In this document: positions 60,301 through 63,649 of the stretch, one piece after another
Numbering within the stretch: position 1 is the stretch's first letter
Layout of the letters: the number at the start of each line of letters is the position of its first letter
Assembly (NCBI GenBank): GCA_025617745.1
Contig: CM046856.1
Coordinates: 43,887,049 to 43,951,048, forward strand
Source: Heliocidaris erythrogramma
Lineage: Eukaryota; Echinodermata; Echinoidea; Camarodonta; Echinometridae
Length of the DNA stretch: 64,000 nucleotides
Reading direction: 5' to 3'
Program-made: the position numbers and the translations under genes
The notes under the pieces: generated by a model
What the model was told of the DNA's origin: nothing
Database searches by the model: none
Seen by the model: the letters and a program-made list of their open reading frames with translations, nothing else

Positions 60301-62012
60301 AAGGTGAGGTTAATGGGTACCTGGCAGGAATTAATTCCTTGAAATGCTTGAGCGCCGTAACAGTAGCGATGCTAAAGCTGGGGTAATAATTGTGGAGCGC
60401 CAGTGGAGCCCCACTTTCAAAAACGCTCCGCGGTCCCTGTGACAGACATGTGCGCTCTACAAGAATCCACTATTATTATTATTATTATTATTATTTATTA
60501 ACTAAGTCATTAGATCACACCAGGTCTCCGTTGCATAAAACTTACCATTAACGGTAACTTTGCCATCAATGGTAACTCCAATGGAAAAACCTTGATTTTG
60601 ATTGGCTGTTGAGTGCTGTTACGATGGTAGTTACCATTGATAGCACAGTTAACATTAATGGTAAGTTTTATGCAACGGGGACTGATTACTTGTTACACTT
60701 TTTGTCATCGTTAATATTAAGTTACTTTACTCTTTTAAAAGATTATCAATATTTCCTCTTACCATCTCCGCCGCTAAACGAGAATCGTTCTTTATTGTCG
60801 GCAACTGTGGATTGTAAGATATATATAATTTTTGAAATGAAAATATTGTAAACATTAGTACCAAAAAGTCCTCAAGTCTACTTATTTAAAATTTTTGTTG
60901 AATAACACGCCAAGTCAAGTACAATATACAATATGATTTTTGAAATGAAAATATTGTAAACATTAGTACCAAAAAGTCTACAAGTCTACTTATTTAAATT
61001 TTTTGTTGAATAACACGCCAAGTCAAGTAGACCATTTCTGATAAAAGTGGTATAGGTTTCATTGGATTCTATTGATACAAGAATTTTTTTATCGAATATT
61101 CTGTATTTTTCATTTCATGTCGCTAACATGATATAATCACAAACATGTACAAATACTTATAACATTAGGTGATGATATATAATGTAATATTATTAAAATA
61201 ATATAATCGTAATACAATATCATATCATATCATATGCTATCATATAACACAATATTTTACAATTAAGTCTTTGCAATAATATATATGTTAATGATATCAT
61301 GATGCAAGCCTCATCAGACAAAAGATTTCACGTTTCATGTAATCATGTAATAAATTTACCATAAAGTCCGAATAAATTGTACGTCTTATCGTTTTATGAA
61401 AATGTGATTCTTAATGGCAAACATTTTTTTTTTACAAAATACGAAGCTTATGTGGAATAAGTTGATACTTGCCTTGATAGGTGCTACTGCCGCCTGTTTC
61501 AAAATTTAAGAAAAATATTGCGAAAAAGTTGTCAAGGAATTTTATTTTAAGTATTTTGAACTTTAGAGCAAGCTATCTCTTGTCATGTCTTTTCGTCCCC
61601 CTCTGTTCTATCACTTATCTCTGTTTCTCGCTCTGTCTCTCTCTCTCTTTCTCACACACACACTCTATCTCTCTCATTGTCGATCTAATTATTTATTTTC
61701 CTTTTTATCTTTCTCTCACTCTTTCGAATTATTTCCCTTTCTCCAATTTCTCCTTTTACCTCTCAATCTATTCCTCACTATCTCTCTCATTTTCTTTCTC
61801 CTCTTCTCCCTCTCCATATTTGTTGGTTTACTTTCTTAATCGTTTGGGTAAAAAGATGTTGTGAAAAACGATTGTGTCAAATGATTATATCAATTATAAT
61901 TATATTACAAACGCAGCATTGAATCAAAGCAGTAAAAAAATGTACCTGAGGTTGATGAAACTGCCATAAGCAACATAACGGCGCCAAACACCAGGGCCAC
62001 GAAGGCTTTCAT
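7108..62012 (-). CDS. 59-exon gene for a large secreted multidomain repeat protein (whole coding span)
   Basis: I assembled this model by hand from splice signals plus frame. Exon 1 carries an ATG and signal peptide; exon 59 ends in TAG. Exon lengths sum to 9,804 nt, divisible by three, predicting 3,267 residues. Every coding intron is phase 1 except the phase 0 intron between exons 52 and 53. Order: signal peptide; basic linker micro-exons; five units of N-half, C-half and four linkers (one diverged, four nearly identical); three diverged domains; a giant charged-repeat exon; two linkers; four more domains. The twelve two-exon domains resemble the Methyltransf_FA (farnesoic acid O-methyltransferase-like) beta-sandwich family, which lacks methyltransferase motifs. 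No transmembrane segment is seen after the signal peptide, so secretion is likely. Function is not recognised; matrix, adhesive or immune roles are guesses. Division into two genes is possible, but no second start or internal terminal exon is evident. Confidence 0.72.
8163..8297 (-). CDS. Exon 58: domain 12, N-half (short)
   Basis: 135 nt, phase 1 to 1, acceptor TTTTCACAG, donor G|GTACGT. Contains RKLLKIENSDQMIALFDEEN and ends EAELG. It is the shortest N-half, with a weak final motif. Confidence 0.7.
8807..9076 (-). CDS. Exon 57: domain 11, C-half
   Basis: 270 nt, phase 1 to 1, acceptor TTTTTACAG, donor G|GTGAGT. Contains SSFLEYQIKCENSGLKIYST and ends GSSYHIKLNQ. Confidence 0.75.
9888..10061 (-). 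CDS. Exon 56: domain 11, N-half
   Basis: 174 nt, phase 1 to 1, acceptor AACTCTCAG, donor A|GTAAGT. Contains APFIDLKIQATGTVLVALTT and ends SDMVLI. The last bases of the exon and its donor are duplicated in the intron at 9802-9837. Confidence 0.73.
10785..11069 (-). CDS. Exon 55: domain 10, C-half
   Basis: 285 nt, phase 1 to 1, acceptor CACAAAG, donor G|GTGAGT. Has the clearest FAMeT-like core: GVLSLSGKQFYISWRSSRIK, followed by E-A-M-L-N-W-V. Ends HTYKYFYVSG. Confidence 0.75.
11392..11850. repeat. Three-copy tandem repeat of about 170 bp
   Basis: Copies share AAATTTGAGAGAAAGATAAC, GGCTCG..GCACCTTTTTTTAG and GCAATACTGCACTGTATGTA. Lies in the intron between exons 54 and 55; the 304-codon open frame across it is an artefact. 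Confidence 0.8.
12192..12350 (-). CDS. Exon 54: domain 10, N-half
   Basis: 159 nt, phase 1 to 1, acceptor ATCTCACAG, donor G|GTGAGC. Contains EVVFDVEAEGTLIIRLYTG and ends SFYTIG. Confidence 0.77.
13144..13209. repeat. Hairpin in intron
   Basis: Arms of about 30 bp with GTTGCAAGAAAGTTGCAATC and its complement around a TGGGGG loop, nested in a weaker outer pair (CTTATAAAGAGTTG / CAACTCTTTATAAG). Confidence 0.75.
13613..13835 (-). CDS. Exon 53: domain 9, C-half part 2
   Basis: 223 nt, phase 0 in (acceptor TTCTTAAAG), phase 1 out (CAG|GTTAGT). Contains GTGIFTLKIQKILKDE, YSYRFSLLYEDAVVG and INYIGCISYEYTTTWNLF, the Y-I-G...T-W strands expected at the end of this domain. Confidence 0.7.
14362..14453 (-). 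CDS. Exon 52: domain 9, C-half part 1
   Basis: 92 nt, phase 1 at the acceptor (TATGACAG) but phase 0 at the donor (CTT|GTACGT). Starts GITVEGVFLVQRCNKEKDEC. This is the only non-phase 1 coding intron in the model. Confidence 0.6.
15317..15490 (-). CDS. Exon 51: domain 9, N-half
   Basis: 174 nt, phase 1 to 1, acceptor TTTTGTAG, donor G|GTGAGG. Contains LLQLQFDFSVGITAGFAIVL and ends GDYYWIG. Confidence 0.75.
16142..16168 (-). CDS. Exon 50: 27-nt micro-exon
   Basis: Acceptor CTTTTCAG, donor G|GTAAGG, phase 1 to 1. Encodes VAKPFNEEP. Confidence 0.65.
16428..16466 (-). CDS. Exon 49: charged micro-exon
   Basis: 39 nt, phase 1 to 1, acceptor ATTTTCAG, donor G|GTAAGT. Encodes EVRERVVKEEVKP. Confidence 0.68.
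17700..20348 (-). CDS. Exon 48: giant polyampholyte repeat exon
   Basis: 2,649 nt, 883 codons, phase 1 to 1, donor G|GTATGC. The acceptor is AAAACAG at 20349; an alternative phase 1 acceptor (ACATCAG, exon end 20417) would add 23 residues. Opens DEDSDNSLPSKAELDEINAE, then about 21 repeats of 36-41 residues alternating an acidic part (EKEPENEPVDDQGDS) with a basic part (LPDKPGKRRNRGKGERRKSG). Four repeats use a variant, PVVE-GRTRGYRGKGDRRK. Ends TPESPLKPTEDPPVIETIRN. It should be highly charged and disordered, with many Ser next to acidic or basic residues (possible kinase sites). One repeat reads DDRGDSPVV. Confidence 0.8.
17880..20250 (-). repeat. Hierarchical tandem repeat (123 / 372 / 1,119 bp)
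   Basis: Basic subunits of 114-123 bp are grouped into blocks of about 372 bp, and a 1,119-bp super-block is duplicated (bases from 18033 recur from 19152, 18120 from 19239, 18492 from 19611). The super-block copies are nearly identical and all length changes are multiples of three. Confidence 0.85.
21048..21314 (-). CDS. Exon 47: domain 8, C-half
   Basis: 267 nt, phase 1 to 1, acceptor GTATAG, donor G|GTAAAG. Contains KPFLEYGNDIDPPNQLFIEI and ends IDLAVEEVEG, like exon 45. Confidence 0.75.
21729..21881 (-). CDS. Exon 46: domain 8, N-half
   Basis: 153 nt, phase 1 to 1, acceptor CATGAAAG, donor G|GTAAAA. Ends RLELSFALEADKVF then GASYTIG, the same strand plus Y-T-I-G motif as exons 42 and 44. 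Confidence 0.75.
22585..22854 (-). CDS. Exon 45: domain 7, C-half
   Basis: 270 nt, phase 1 to 1, acceptor CATGCAG, donor G|GTAACT. Contains ILYQRKVVSNEEIGIFI, RIFFSIKRRQIEIWNKE and STTDGDFTELQIVEVEG; closely parallels exon 43. Confidence 0.77.
24010..24174 (-). CDS. Exon 44: domain 7, N-half
   Basis: 165 nt, phase 1 to 1, acceptor GGATTCAG, donor G|GTAAGA. Contains SVSFEICSDSLGQDCYTVG at its end. A (ATT/ATG)n tract and a SINE lie directly upstream in the transcript. Confidence 0.75.
24190..24500 (-). mobile_element. tRNA-derived SINE with (ATT/ATG)n tail
   Basis: On the minus strand a B-box-like GGGTTCGTATC sits in GACCTGGGTTCGTATCTTAT, followed by unique body and then an imperfect (AAT/ATG)n tail at 24190-24300. 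Lies in the intron next to exon 44. Confidence 0.55.
25783..25835. repeat. Short telomere-like repeat tract
   Basis: GATTAGGGTTAGGTTGGGTTA and following TAGGG-like units, an imperfect (TTAGGG)n run beside the MITE. Confidence 0.6.
25864..26086. mobile_element. hAT-like MITE
   Basis: 14-bp terminal inverted repeats CAGTGGCGGCACCA / TGGTGCCGCCACTG, typical hAT ends, flanked by 8-bp sequences TCTGCAGT and TCTGCAGG (7 of 8 match). The interior is poly-C/poly-G rich and non-coding. Confidence 0.8.
26119..26376 (-). CDS. Exon 43: domain 6, C-half
   Basis: 258 nt, phase 1 to 1, acceptor GTTTGTAG, donor A|GTACGT. Contains STSFIEYQGQRK, RLFLSITRTRLKIWNDQGDE and STPDGTFTKVKF. The acceptor tract reads like a signal peptide (MIQHVFFLFVALS), but the frame and neighbouring exons favour an intron. 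A hAT-like MITE starts 33 bp from its donor end. Confidence 0.72.
27430..27585 (-). CDS. Exon 42: domain 6, N-half
   Basis: 156 nt, phase 1 to 1, acceptor TGTTCTAG, donor T|GTAAGA. Begins DYRWRTFKGPVPRTRTV; later FVLELCLSSGDEDCYTI, the (C/S)-Y-T-I-x strand before the conserved intron. Confidence 0.75.
28121..29398. mobile_element. Non-autonomous element with long terminal inverted repeats
   Basis: Left end TGCCCTCTACCGTGCGAGT matches the complement of right end ACTCACACGGTAGAGCA, and similarity continues inward for roughly 150-200 bp (TTTACACTTAGAAAATTGCT; GTTTACGCTTGGATGAA). The interior holds CA/GT microsatellites and a TCCGAGGAC-rich repeat. No transposase. Confidence 0.7.
28514..28695. 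repeat. TCCGAGGAC dispersed repeat, copy A
   Basis: Contains several TCCGAGGAC / GTCCTCGGA motifs facing each other and matches, inverted, 48445-48622. Confidence 0.7.
29675..29707 (-). CDS. Exon 41: 33-nt basic micro-exon
   Basis: Acceptor AATTCCAG, donor G|GTAATT, phase 1 to 1. Encodes GQRKWRPRKYR. Confidence 0.6.
30389..30439 (-). CDS. Exon 40: linker ending the tandem array
   Basis: 51 nt, phase 1 to 1, acceptor TTATTTCAG, donor G|GTAAGC. Encodes GSDDSSLESSNENKEKQ, a diverged version of exon 34. Confidence 0.7.
30632..30708 (-). pseudogene. Decayed linker exon related to exon 39
   Basis: Reads D-GGKIEVGNTENVDERKGRR then YGKMEK, clearly related to the 84-nt linker, with acceptor GGTAG and donor AAG|GTAAAT. 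It is 77 nt long: a net one-base loss near the 3' end puts it out of phase with exon 40. Skipping it keeps the frame between exons 39 and 40. Confidence 0.5.
31256..31342 (-). CDS. Exon 39: linker (unit 1), one codon longer
   Basis: 87 nt; same as exon 20 with one extra Val (TEVVVERSKER). Acceptor CAACAAG, donor G|GTAAAC. Confidence 0.72.
31619..31669 (-). CDS. Exon 38: linker (unit 1)
   Basis: 51 nt, equivalent to exon 26 (KKKDDKS form). Confidence 0.72.
32227..32286 (-). CDS. Exon 37: linker with GC donor (unit 1)
   Basis: 60 nt, equivalent to exon 18. The open frame running past its acceptor into the intron is a shadow. Confidence 0.7.
32559..32822 (-). CDS. Exon 36: domain 5, C-half (unit 1)
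   Basis: 264 nt, phase 1 to 1, acceptor CACAG, donor T|GTAAGT. Identical protein to units 2 and 3. Confidence 0.8.
33192..33268. repeat. Fold-back insert in tandem unit 1
   Basis: Arms TGTTGGGAGCCAGAAGGGC / GCCCTTCTGGCTCTCAACA with inner TAACTC...GAGTTA pairing. Identical in unit 2 (36783-36859), absent from units 3 and 4. Confidence 0.75.
33459..33620 (-). CDS. Exon 35: domain 5, N-half (unit 1)
   Basis: 162 nt, phase 1 to 1, same residues as exon 16. Confidence 0.8.
33826..34370. repeat. Poly-G, purine-rich insert present in each tandem unit
   Basis: Starts near GCGGCGTCGCTAGAGGG(G)n, passes a GAAAA-rich block and a (CTCGCTTTG)-like stretch, and ends at CTGGTGGTAGTATTATTG. Copies lie at about 37418-37970 and 40833-41410. 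Looks like an old transposon relic amplified with the unit. Confidence 0.5.
34465..34512 (-). CDS. Exon 34: linker (unit 2)
   Basis: 48 nt, GSDESGAERNKNKERR, as in unit 3. Confidence 0.7.
34728..34811 (-). CDS. Exon 33: linker (unit 2)
   Basis: 84 nt, equivalent to exon 20. Confidence 0.72.
35085..35135 (-). CDS. Exon 32: linker (unit 2)
   Basis: 51 nt, equivalent to exon 19 (KKKEDKS form). Confidence 0.72.
35818..35877 (-). CDS. Exon 31: linker with GC donor (unit 2)
   Basis: 60 nt, equivalent to exon 18. Acceptor is GTTTTTAAG here and in unit 1. Confidence 0.7.
36150..36413 (-). CDS. Exon 30: domain 4, C-half (unit 2)
   Basis: 264 nt, protein identical by eye to unit 1. The surrounding intron is also almost unchanged, so the duplication is recent or homogenised. 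Confidence 0.8.
36783..36859. repeat. Fold-back insert in tandem unit 2
   Basis: Same element and site as in unit 1, so it was present before units 1 and 2 separated. Confidence 0.75.
37050..37211 (-). CDS. Exon 29: domain 4, N-half (unit 2)
   Basis: 162 nt, phase 1 to 1. Same as exon 16 except EYELSTG in place of EYELTTG. Confidence 0.8.
38048..38095 (-). CDS. Exon 28: linker (unit 3)
   Basis: 48 nt, GSDESGAERNKNKERR; equivalent to exon 22 with a Ser to Arg change. Confidence 0.7.
38311..38394 (-). CDS. Exon 27: linker (unit 3)
   Basis: 84 nt, equivalent to exon 20, single copy in this unit. Confidence 0.72.
38671..38721 (-). CDS. Exon 26: linker (unit 3)
   Basis: 51 nt, equivalent to exon 19, with KKKDDKS in place of KKKEDKS. 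Confidence 0.72.
39280..39339 (-). CDS. Exon 25: linker with GC donor (unit 3)
   Basis: 60 nt, equivalent to exon 18, donor AAG|GCAAGT, acceptor GTTTTTAG. Confidence 0.7.
39611..39874 (-). CDS. Exon 24: domain 3, C-half (unit 3)
   Basis: 264 nt, phase 1 to 1. Protein identical by eye to the C-halves of units 1 and 2. The donor T|GTAAGT makes the junction codon T-xx, as in all unit C-halves. Confidence 0.8.
40452..40613 (-). CDS. Exon 23: domain 3, N-half (unit 3)
   Basis: 162 nt, phase 1 to 1, acceptor TTACTGCAG, donor G|GTAAGA. Nearly identical to exon 16, with a Lys for Arg near RREKVFQ. Confidence 0.8.
41495..41542 (-). CDS. Exon 22: linker (unit 4)
   Basis: 48 nt, phase 1 to 1, acceptor AATATCAG, donor G|GTATTT. 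Encodes GSDESGAESNKNKERR. Confidence 0.7.
41758..41841 (-). CDS. Exon 21: linker, tandem duplicate of exon 20
   Basis: 84 nt with the same splice sites, residues and phase as exon 20. The duplicated block is 202 bp and is found only in this unit. Including it preserves frame. Confidence 0.65.
41960..42043 (-). CDS. Exon 20: linker, first duplicate (unit 4)
   Basis: 84 nt, phase 1 to 1, acceptor CAACTAG, donor G|GTAAAA. Starts GGGKKEVGDTEVVERSKER and ends in KGRRGKNRK. A second copy lies 202 bp downstream. Confidence 0.75.
42320..42370 (-). CDS. Exon 19: linker (unit 4)
   Basis: 51 nt, phase 1 to 1, acceptor T(n)AAG, donor G|GTATAT. Encodes GGSKKKEDKSTERKDRR. Confidence 0.72.
42929..42988 (-). 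CDS. Exon 18: linker with GC donor (unit 4)
   Basis: 60 nt, phase 1 to 1. Acceptor GTTTTTAG after (GTTTT)n; donor AAG|GCAAGT. Encodes SEESITVYQNRFKSLGRRK after a split Phe. Confidence 0.7.
43262..43525 (-). CDS. Exon 17: domain 2, C-half (unit 4)
   Basis: 264 nt, phase 1 to 1, acceptor GCATAG, donor T|GTAAGT. Starts VLSATGESSIKLGGRDLC, ends SFKIREQE plus a split codon. Differs from units 1-3 by FNII in place of FTII. Confidence 0.8.
44103..44264 (-). CDS. Exon 16: domain 2, N-half (tandem unit 4)
   Basis: 162 nt, phase 1 to 1, acceptor TTACTTCAG, donor G|GTAAGA. Begins EWRTSKCRRGRRERVFQ and ends D-N-C-L-V-I-G. First exon of the most upstream of four nearly identical six-exon units. Confidence 0.8.
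44433..44850. mobile_element. Terminal-inverted-repeat element in unit 4
   Basis: Ends GAGACCTGTACACCATCCGC and GCGGATAATGTACAGGTCTC are imperfect inverted repeats. The element splits the (CTA)n tract of unit 4; no coding capacity. Confidence 0.65.
45788..45832 (-). CDS. Exon 15: Arg/Ser linker
   Basis: 45 nt, phase 1 to 1, acceptor TTCCTCAG, donor G|GTAAAA. Encodes DKGSKGRSRSRSNRR. Confidence 0.7.
46094..46295 (+). mobile_element. tRNA-derived SINE-like element
   Basis: B-box-like GGGTTTGAATCCC near 46137, then a body with ATTGGGTACCTGAACGCTAC, similar in style to the 60187 element. Confidence 0.55.
46386..46454 (-). CDS. Exon 14: basic linker
   Basis: 69 nt, phase 1 to 1, acceptor TTTTTAG, donor G|GTAAGT. 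Contains GEKGDTETVSEGKRGR, matching the GDTEVVE...KGRRG pattern of exons 20, 27, 33 and 39. Confidence 0.72.
46888..46947 (-). CDS. Exon 13: basic linker
   Basis: 60 nt, phase 1 to 1, acceptor CGAGCAG, donor G|GTATAT. Encodes GNRGGKKSDEDKGGKRGRDK. Confidence 0.7.
48445..48622. repeat. TCCGAGGAC dispersed repeat, copy B
   Basis: Opposite orientation to copy A; shares ATTCCGTCGACTGTCCGAGG and TTTTCGGACAGAGAACAA. Confidence 0.7.
48821..48880 (-). CDS. Exon 12: linker of the diverged unit
   Basis: 60 nt, phase 1 to 1, acceptor CTTGTAG, donor G|GTAAGT. Encodes SEAEILSFGKRYNGKGGRK after a split Phe; same length as and similar to exons 18, 25, 31 and 37. Confidence 0.7.
49426..49686 (-). CDS. Exon 11: domain 1, C-half
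   Basis: 261 nt, phase 1 to 1, acceptor TATACAG, donor T|GTAAGT. Starts VLSASGESSIKLGGRDL. The core has F-T-F-S-I-T-Y, then L-V-V-R-N, then Y-R-Y-C-F-A-T-A, ending F-K-I-R-E-Q-E. In the family this half carries the W/F-I-x-W...V-x-Y-V-G strands. Confidence 0.75.
50397..50555 (-). CDS. Exon 10: domain 1, N-half
   Basis: 159 nt, phase 1 to 1, acceptor TAACTGCAG, donor G|GTAAGA. Begins DWKTSKCKSGQ, then NENLEYELTTSADSFTIQF, ending in D-C-I-V-I-G at the intron. The E-Y-E-L...F-T-I-Q-F...(V/I)-I-G pattern is what suggests the first half of a Methyltransf_FA-like sandwich. It is a diverged relative of exons 16, 23, 29 and 35. Confidence 0.75.
51040..51087 (-). CDS. Exon 9: short linker
   Basis: 48 nt, phase 1 to 1, acceptor TTGCTCAG, weaker donor G|GTGATT. 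Encodes DKGSNEKSSNGKNGRR, similar to exons 15 and 22. Confidence 0.65.
51811..51897 (-). CDS. Exon 8: Arg/Gly-rich linker
   Basis: 87 nt, phase 1 to 1, acceptor CTTTAAG, donor G|GTAAGA. Pattern GDRKKEIGQTETVTEEKRR followed by a Gly/Arg run. Similar to exons 14 and 20. Confidence 0.75.
52019..52420. repeat. Compound repeat with tRNA-like core and palindromic end
   Basis: A 65-bp direct repeat (GTAAACGAAGAAGCTTGACT...) occurs at 52020 and 52313. The second copy runs into its own complement (TATTACTGGGAGTAATATGC), forming a hairpin. Between the repeats, minus strand 52146-52217 folds like a tRNA: 7-bp acceptor stem GAACCAG/CTGGTTC, 5-bp anticodon stem, loop CCGGCAA, GGTTCGAATCC box. It lacks T33 and has a weak T stem. 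Confidence 0.6.
52652..52729 (-). CDS. Exon 7: Lys/Glu-rich linker
   Basis: 78 nt, phase 1 to 1, acceptor ATATGTAG, donor G|GTAAGA. Begins DQKKEKSKERAKTEV and ends KRGRKDD. Confidence 0.7.
53574..54500. repeat. Nested inverted-repeat element
   Basis: Outer arms (53578-53690 and complement 54360-54445) share AATTTTCCATGAAAGGTCTA. Inner arms TGTGCAGGGATGCATACAAC (53721) and its complement (53864). A third, direct copy of CATTCAACCAGGAAATTGTA follows at 54452. Confidence 0.7.
55561..57440 (+). mobile_element. 5'-truncated CR1/Jockey-type non-LTR retrotransposon
   Basis: Reverse-transcriptase domain with NYRPINVLSIVSK, FQSGF, VFLDLQKAFDTVNH, GVPQGSILGP and the catalytic YADD, followed by the usual C-terminal region (WYCSLD, GLLHVN, FWNSLPNHVK). 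The reading frame breaks at a GGGGAAAAAA run near 56250; ORF parts are 55561-56265 and 56294-57043. No endonuclease domain remains. The 3' end carries a polyadenylation-like AATAAA and a short (AAATC)n tail near 57420. It sits in the intron between exons 6 and 7, antisense to the host gene. Confidence 0.85.
57984..58058 (-). CDS. Exon 6: basic Gly/Arg linker
   Basis: 75 nt, phase 1 to 1, donor G|GTAATG. It has the pattern GGKKxxEKExTEVxPRG then RRRGG, matching the linker exons that follow the domains downstream. Confidence 0.7.
58460..58590. repeat. (CT)n/(CA)n microsatellite
   Basis: Simple CTCTCT and CACACA tracts in the intron between exons 5 and 6. Confidence 0.8.
58701..58736 (-). CDS. 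Exon 5: Lys-rich micro-exon
   Basis: 36 nt, phase 1 to 1, acceptor CTCCAAAG after a pyrimidine run, donor G|GTAAGG. Encodes ETKNTKVKKQKG. Confidence 0.65.
59060..59300. repeat. (ATT)n-rich microsatellite
   Basis: Imperfect ATT/ATC triplets over about 240 bp; Ile-rich open frames here are artefacts. Confidence 0.8.
59874..59957 (-). CDS. Exon 4: linker exon
   Basis: 84 nt, phase 1 to 1, acceptor ATTTTCAG, donor AAG|GTACAT. Encodes 28 Gln/Ser/Thr-rich residues, less basic than the other linkers. Confidence 0.65.
60187..60497 (+). mobile_element. tRNA-derived SINE with (ATT)n tail
   Basis: A-box-like TGGTCTAGTGGATAA at the 5' end, B-box-like CGTCCGAATCC, body with GGGTACCTGGCAGGAATTAA, and an (ATT)n tail at 60470-60497. 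Lies between exons 3 and 4. Confidence 0.75.
60528..60679. mobile_element. Fold-back MITE
   Basis: Ends CCGTTGCATAAAACTTACCA and TGGTAAGTTTTATGCAACGG are perfect inverted repeats; the interior continues imperfectly paired (TAACGGTAAC / GTTAACATTA). Confidence 0.8.
60763..60804 (-). CDS. Exon 3: linker micro-exon
   Basis: 42 nt, phase 1 to 1, between acceptor ...CCACAG and donor G|GTAAGA. Encodes a short polar stretch, VADNKERFSFSGGD. Confidence 0.65.
60826..61040. repeat. Tandem duplication of about 107 bp
   Basis: Two copies of GAAATGAAAATATTGTAAAC through ACACGCCAAGTCAAGTA with few changes. Confidence 0.85.
61473..61493 (-). CDS. Exon 2: 21-nt micro-exon with GC donor
   Basis: Acceptor GAAACAG; donor AAG|GCAAGT, a GC-AG intron with an otherwise perfect donor. 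Encodes seven residues (GGSSTYQ-like) and keeps phase 1. Confidence 0.6.
61580..61810. repeat. CT-rich low-complexity stretch
   Basis: CTCTCT-rich sequence in the intron between exons 1 and 2; the overlapping open frames are not genes. Confidence 0.75.
61946..62012 (-). CDS. Exon 1: signal peptide
   Basis: Starts at the ATG (62010-62012). It encodes 22 residues beginning MKAFVALVFG and ending in A-V-S-S-T-S, a short basic start, hydrophobic core and small-residue cleavage region typical of a secretory signal. The donor is CAG|GTACAT, leaving phase 1. No other exon in the window encodes a comparable in-frame signal. Confidence 0.85.
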
Positions 62013-62055
62013 CGCGTATGTCGGGTCTTAGAAGCCCCCTCGAAGAAAACCTGTA

Positions 62056-63034
62056 TTATTTTAGAAAAGAAATTATTTTGTCAAGGAAGTAGAAAGTATG
62101 AAAATAAAAGTATGAGAGAGAAAAAAAAGACATGAAGAGACATTTTGTTATATGCATACTTGTTTTCATAATCACAATTACTCACATTACATTAAAATCC
62201 ATTTTTGTTAAAATATCGTATTTTTTAAATCTAACTGGACAAGTAAGGCAAATTTTTATCATCTATCTACTTGACATATTTCTACTTTTCATATTTCCAT
62301 TCCGTATATTTATATGTTGCCTATTTCTACTTTGCATATTTCAGTTTTTATATTTTGTACTTTGCATATTTTATCTTTGTAAATAATCAAGCAATCAACC
62401 ATGCCTTGAAAAGAGGGATAAGAGGGCGTGACCTAGTCAATCAATTAACGATTGAATTATTTGAAGAAAATTCTCACCCACGCTCTCAGACCTCTTCAAA
62501 GAGACGTTTGCTGGTTAGTTAAATGACCAAAAATATGATAAATGGTGGACAGTTACAGTTGTAGTGGGTTGGTGTTAATTTCTAATCAATATAGGTCTCG
62601 AATAATTCCCATAACTTTTCGGATACTATACCAGATGGAGATTTTATTTACTTTTATTTGACTGCAATTCTTCGAAAAAACCAGAGGCAATCAATACACT
62701 ATCGCGTGGAACTATGGATGTACTTTCACACAATTTTTGAAGTAATTTCCGCAATGATATAGATTTGCATTATTTGTTTCAACTTTTCAAGGCCTTTGTT
62801 GAGGTTTGCCTGCACTATATTGAAAAAGAATAGTTAATGAGCGTAATTGGATCAACATTTTCGGGTAAATCGGAAATGTTTGAAGTAAAATCGAATCTTT
62901 TACAGTAGACTTGTCTAAAGTAAATCAAGGGAATTATGACAATTTTATGATTGCAAGTTTAGGAGTACCAAAATTTCGAATAAAACATCTATGACAAATT
63001 TTTATCTGCGATAAAATGCCCGTTTCCCCGAGTT
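62056..63034. other. Upstream flank of the large gene
   Basis: AT-rich. Should contain the promoter and 5'UTR of the minus-strand gene; I see only the candidate leader donor near 62477, no clear TATA box and no second gene. Confidence 0.4.
62460..62515 (-). other. Candidate 5' non-coding exon of the large gene
   Basis: Just upstream of the ATG the minus strand has an acceptor-like ...ATACAG at 62051-62056, implying that coding exon 1 starts at about 62050 within the 5'UTR. A donor-like G|GTGAGA lies near 62477, so a short leader exon could end there. Neither the transcription start nor a convincing TATA box is visible. The right limit is arbitrary. Confidence 0.25.
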
Positions 63035-63038
63035 TTAA

Positions 63039-63636
63039 AGGGGTACTCCGGCCTGAAAATAAGATTAATTTAATGAATAGAGTAAAATTAAACAAGCAAA
63101 ACACTGAAAATTTCATCGAAATCCGATAAAAAATAACGAAGTTATTGAATTTTTAACTTTTGCATTATTTTGGGAAACAGTTCTATGCATGTCATCATGA
63201 ATATGAATGAGTGAGCTGATGATGTCACGTCCCCACTTTCCTTTTTAAACTATATTATATGAAATCTTCATTATTTCATTTTTTCATACATGTCTATAAA
63301 AAATATCTCCCTTGTAACAAAATAAGTTACAGCAATGACGAACTTACACATTAAATAAGTCAGTCCTTTTAGTTATAGGCTTGGAGCAGAAAATTTGAAT
63401 AATTGCGATTTCATATAATAAAATACAAAAGAAAAAGTGGGGATATGACATCATCAGCTCACTCACTGCATATTCACGATGACGTGCATATCACTGTTTT
63501 ACCAAAATAATGCAAAACTTTAAAATTCCATAACTTCATTATTTTTCATCCGATTTCGATGAAATTTTCAGTGATTTGTTTGTTTAATTTTACTCTATTT
63601 ATTCAATTCATATTAATTTCAGGCCGGAGTACCCCT
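63039..63636. mobile_element. TTAA-flanked element with long inverted repeats
   Basis: Ends AGGGGTACTCCGGCC / GGCCGGAGTACCCCT flanked by TTAA on both sides (63035-63038, 63637-63640). Arms extend roughly 200 bp (GAGTGAGCTGATGATGTCA / TGACATCATCAGCTCACTC). Non-coding, so a piggyBac-like MITE is a reasonable guess. Confidence 0.75.
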
Positions 63637-63649
63637 TTAATACAGAACA

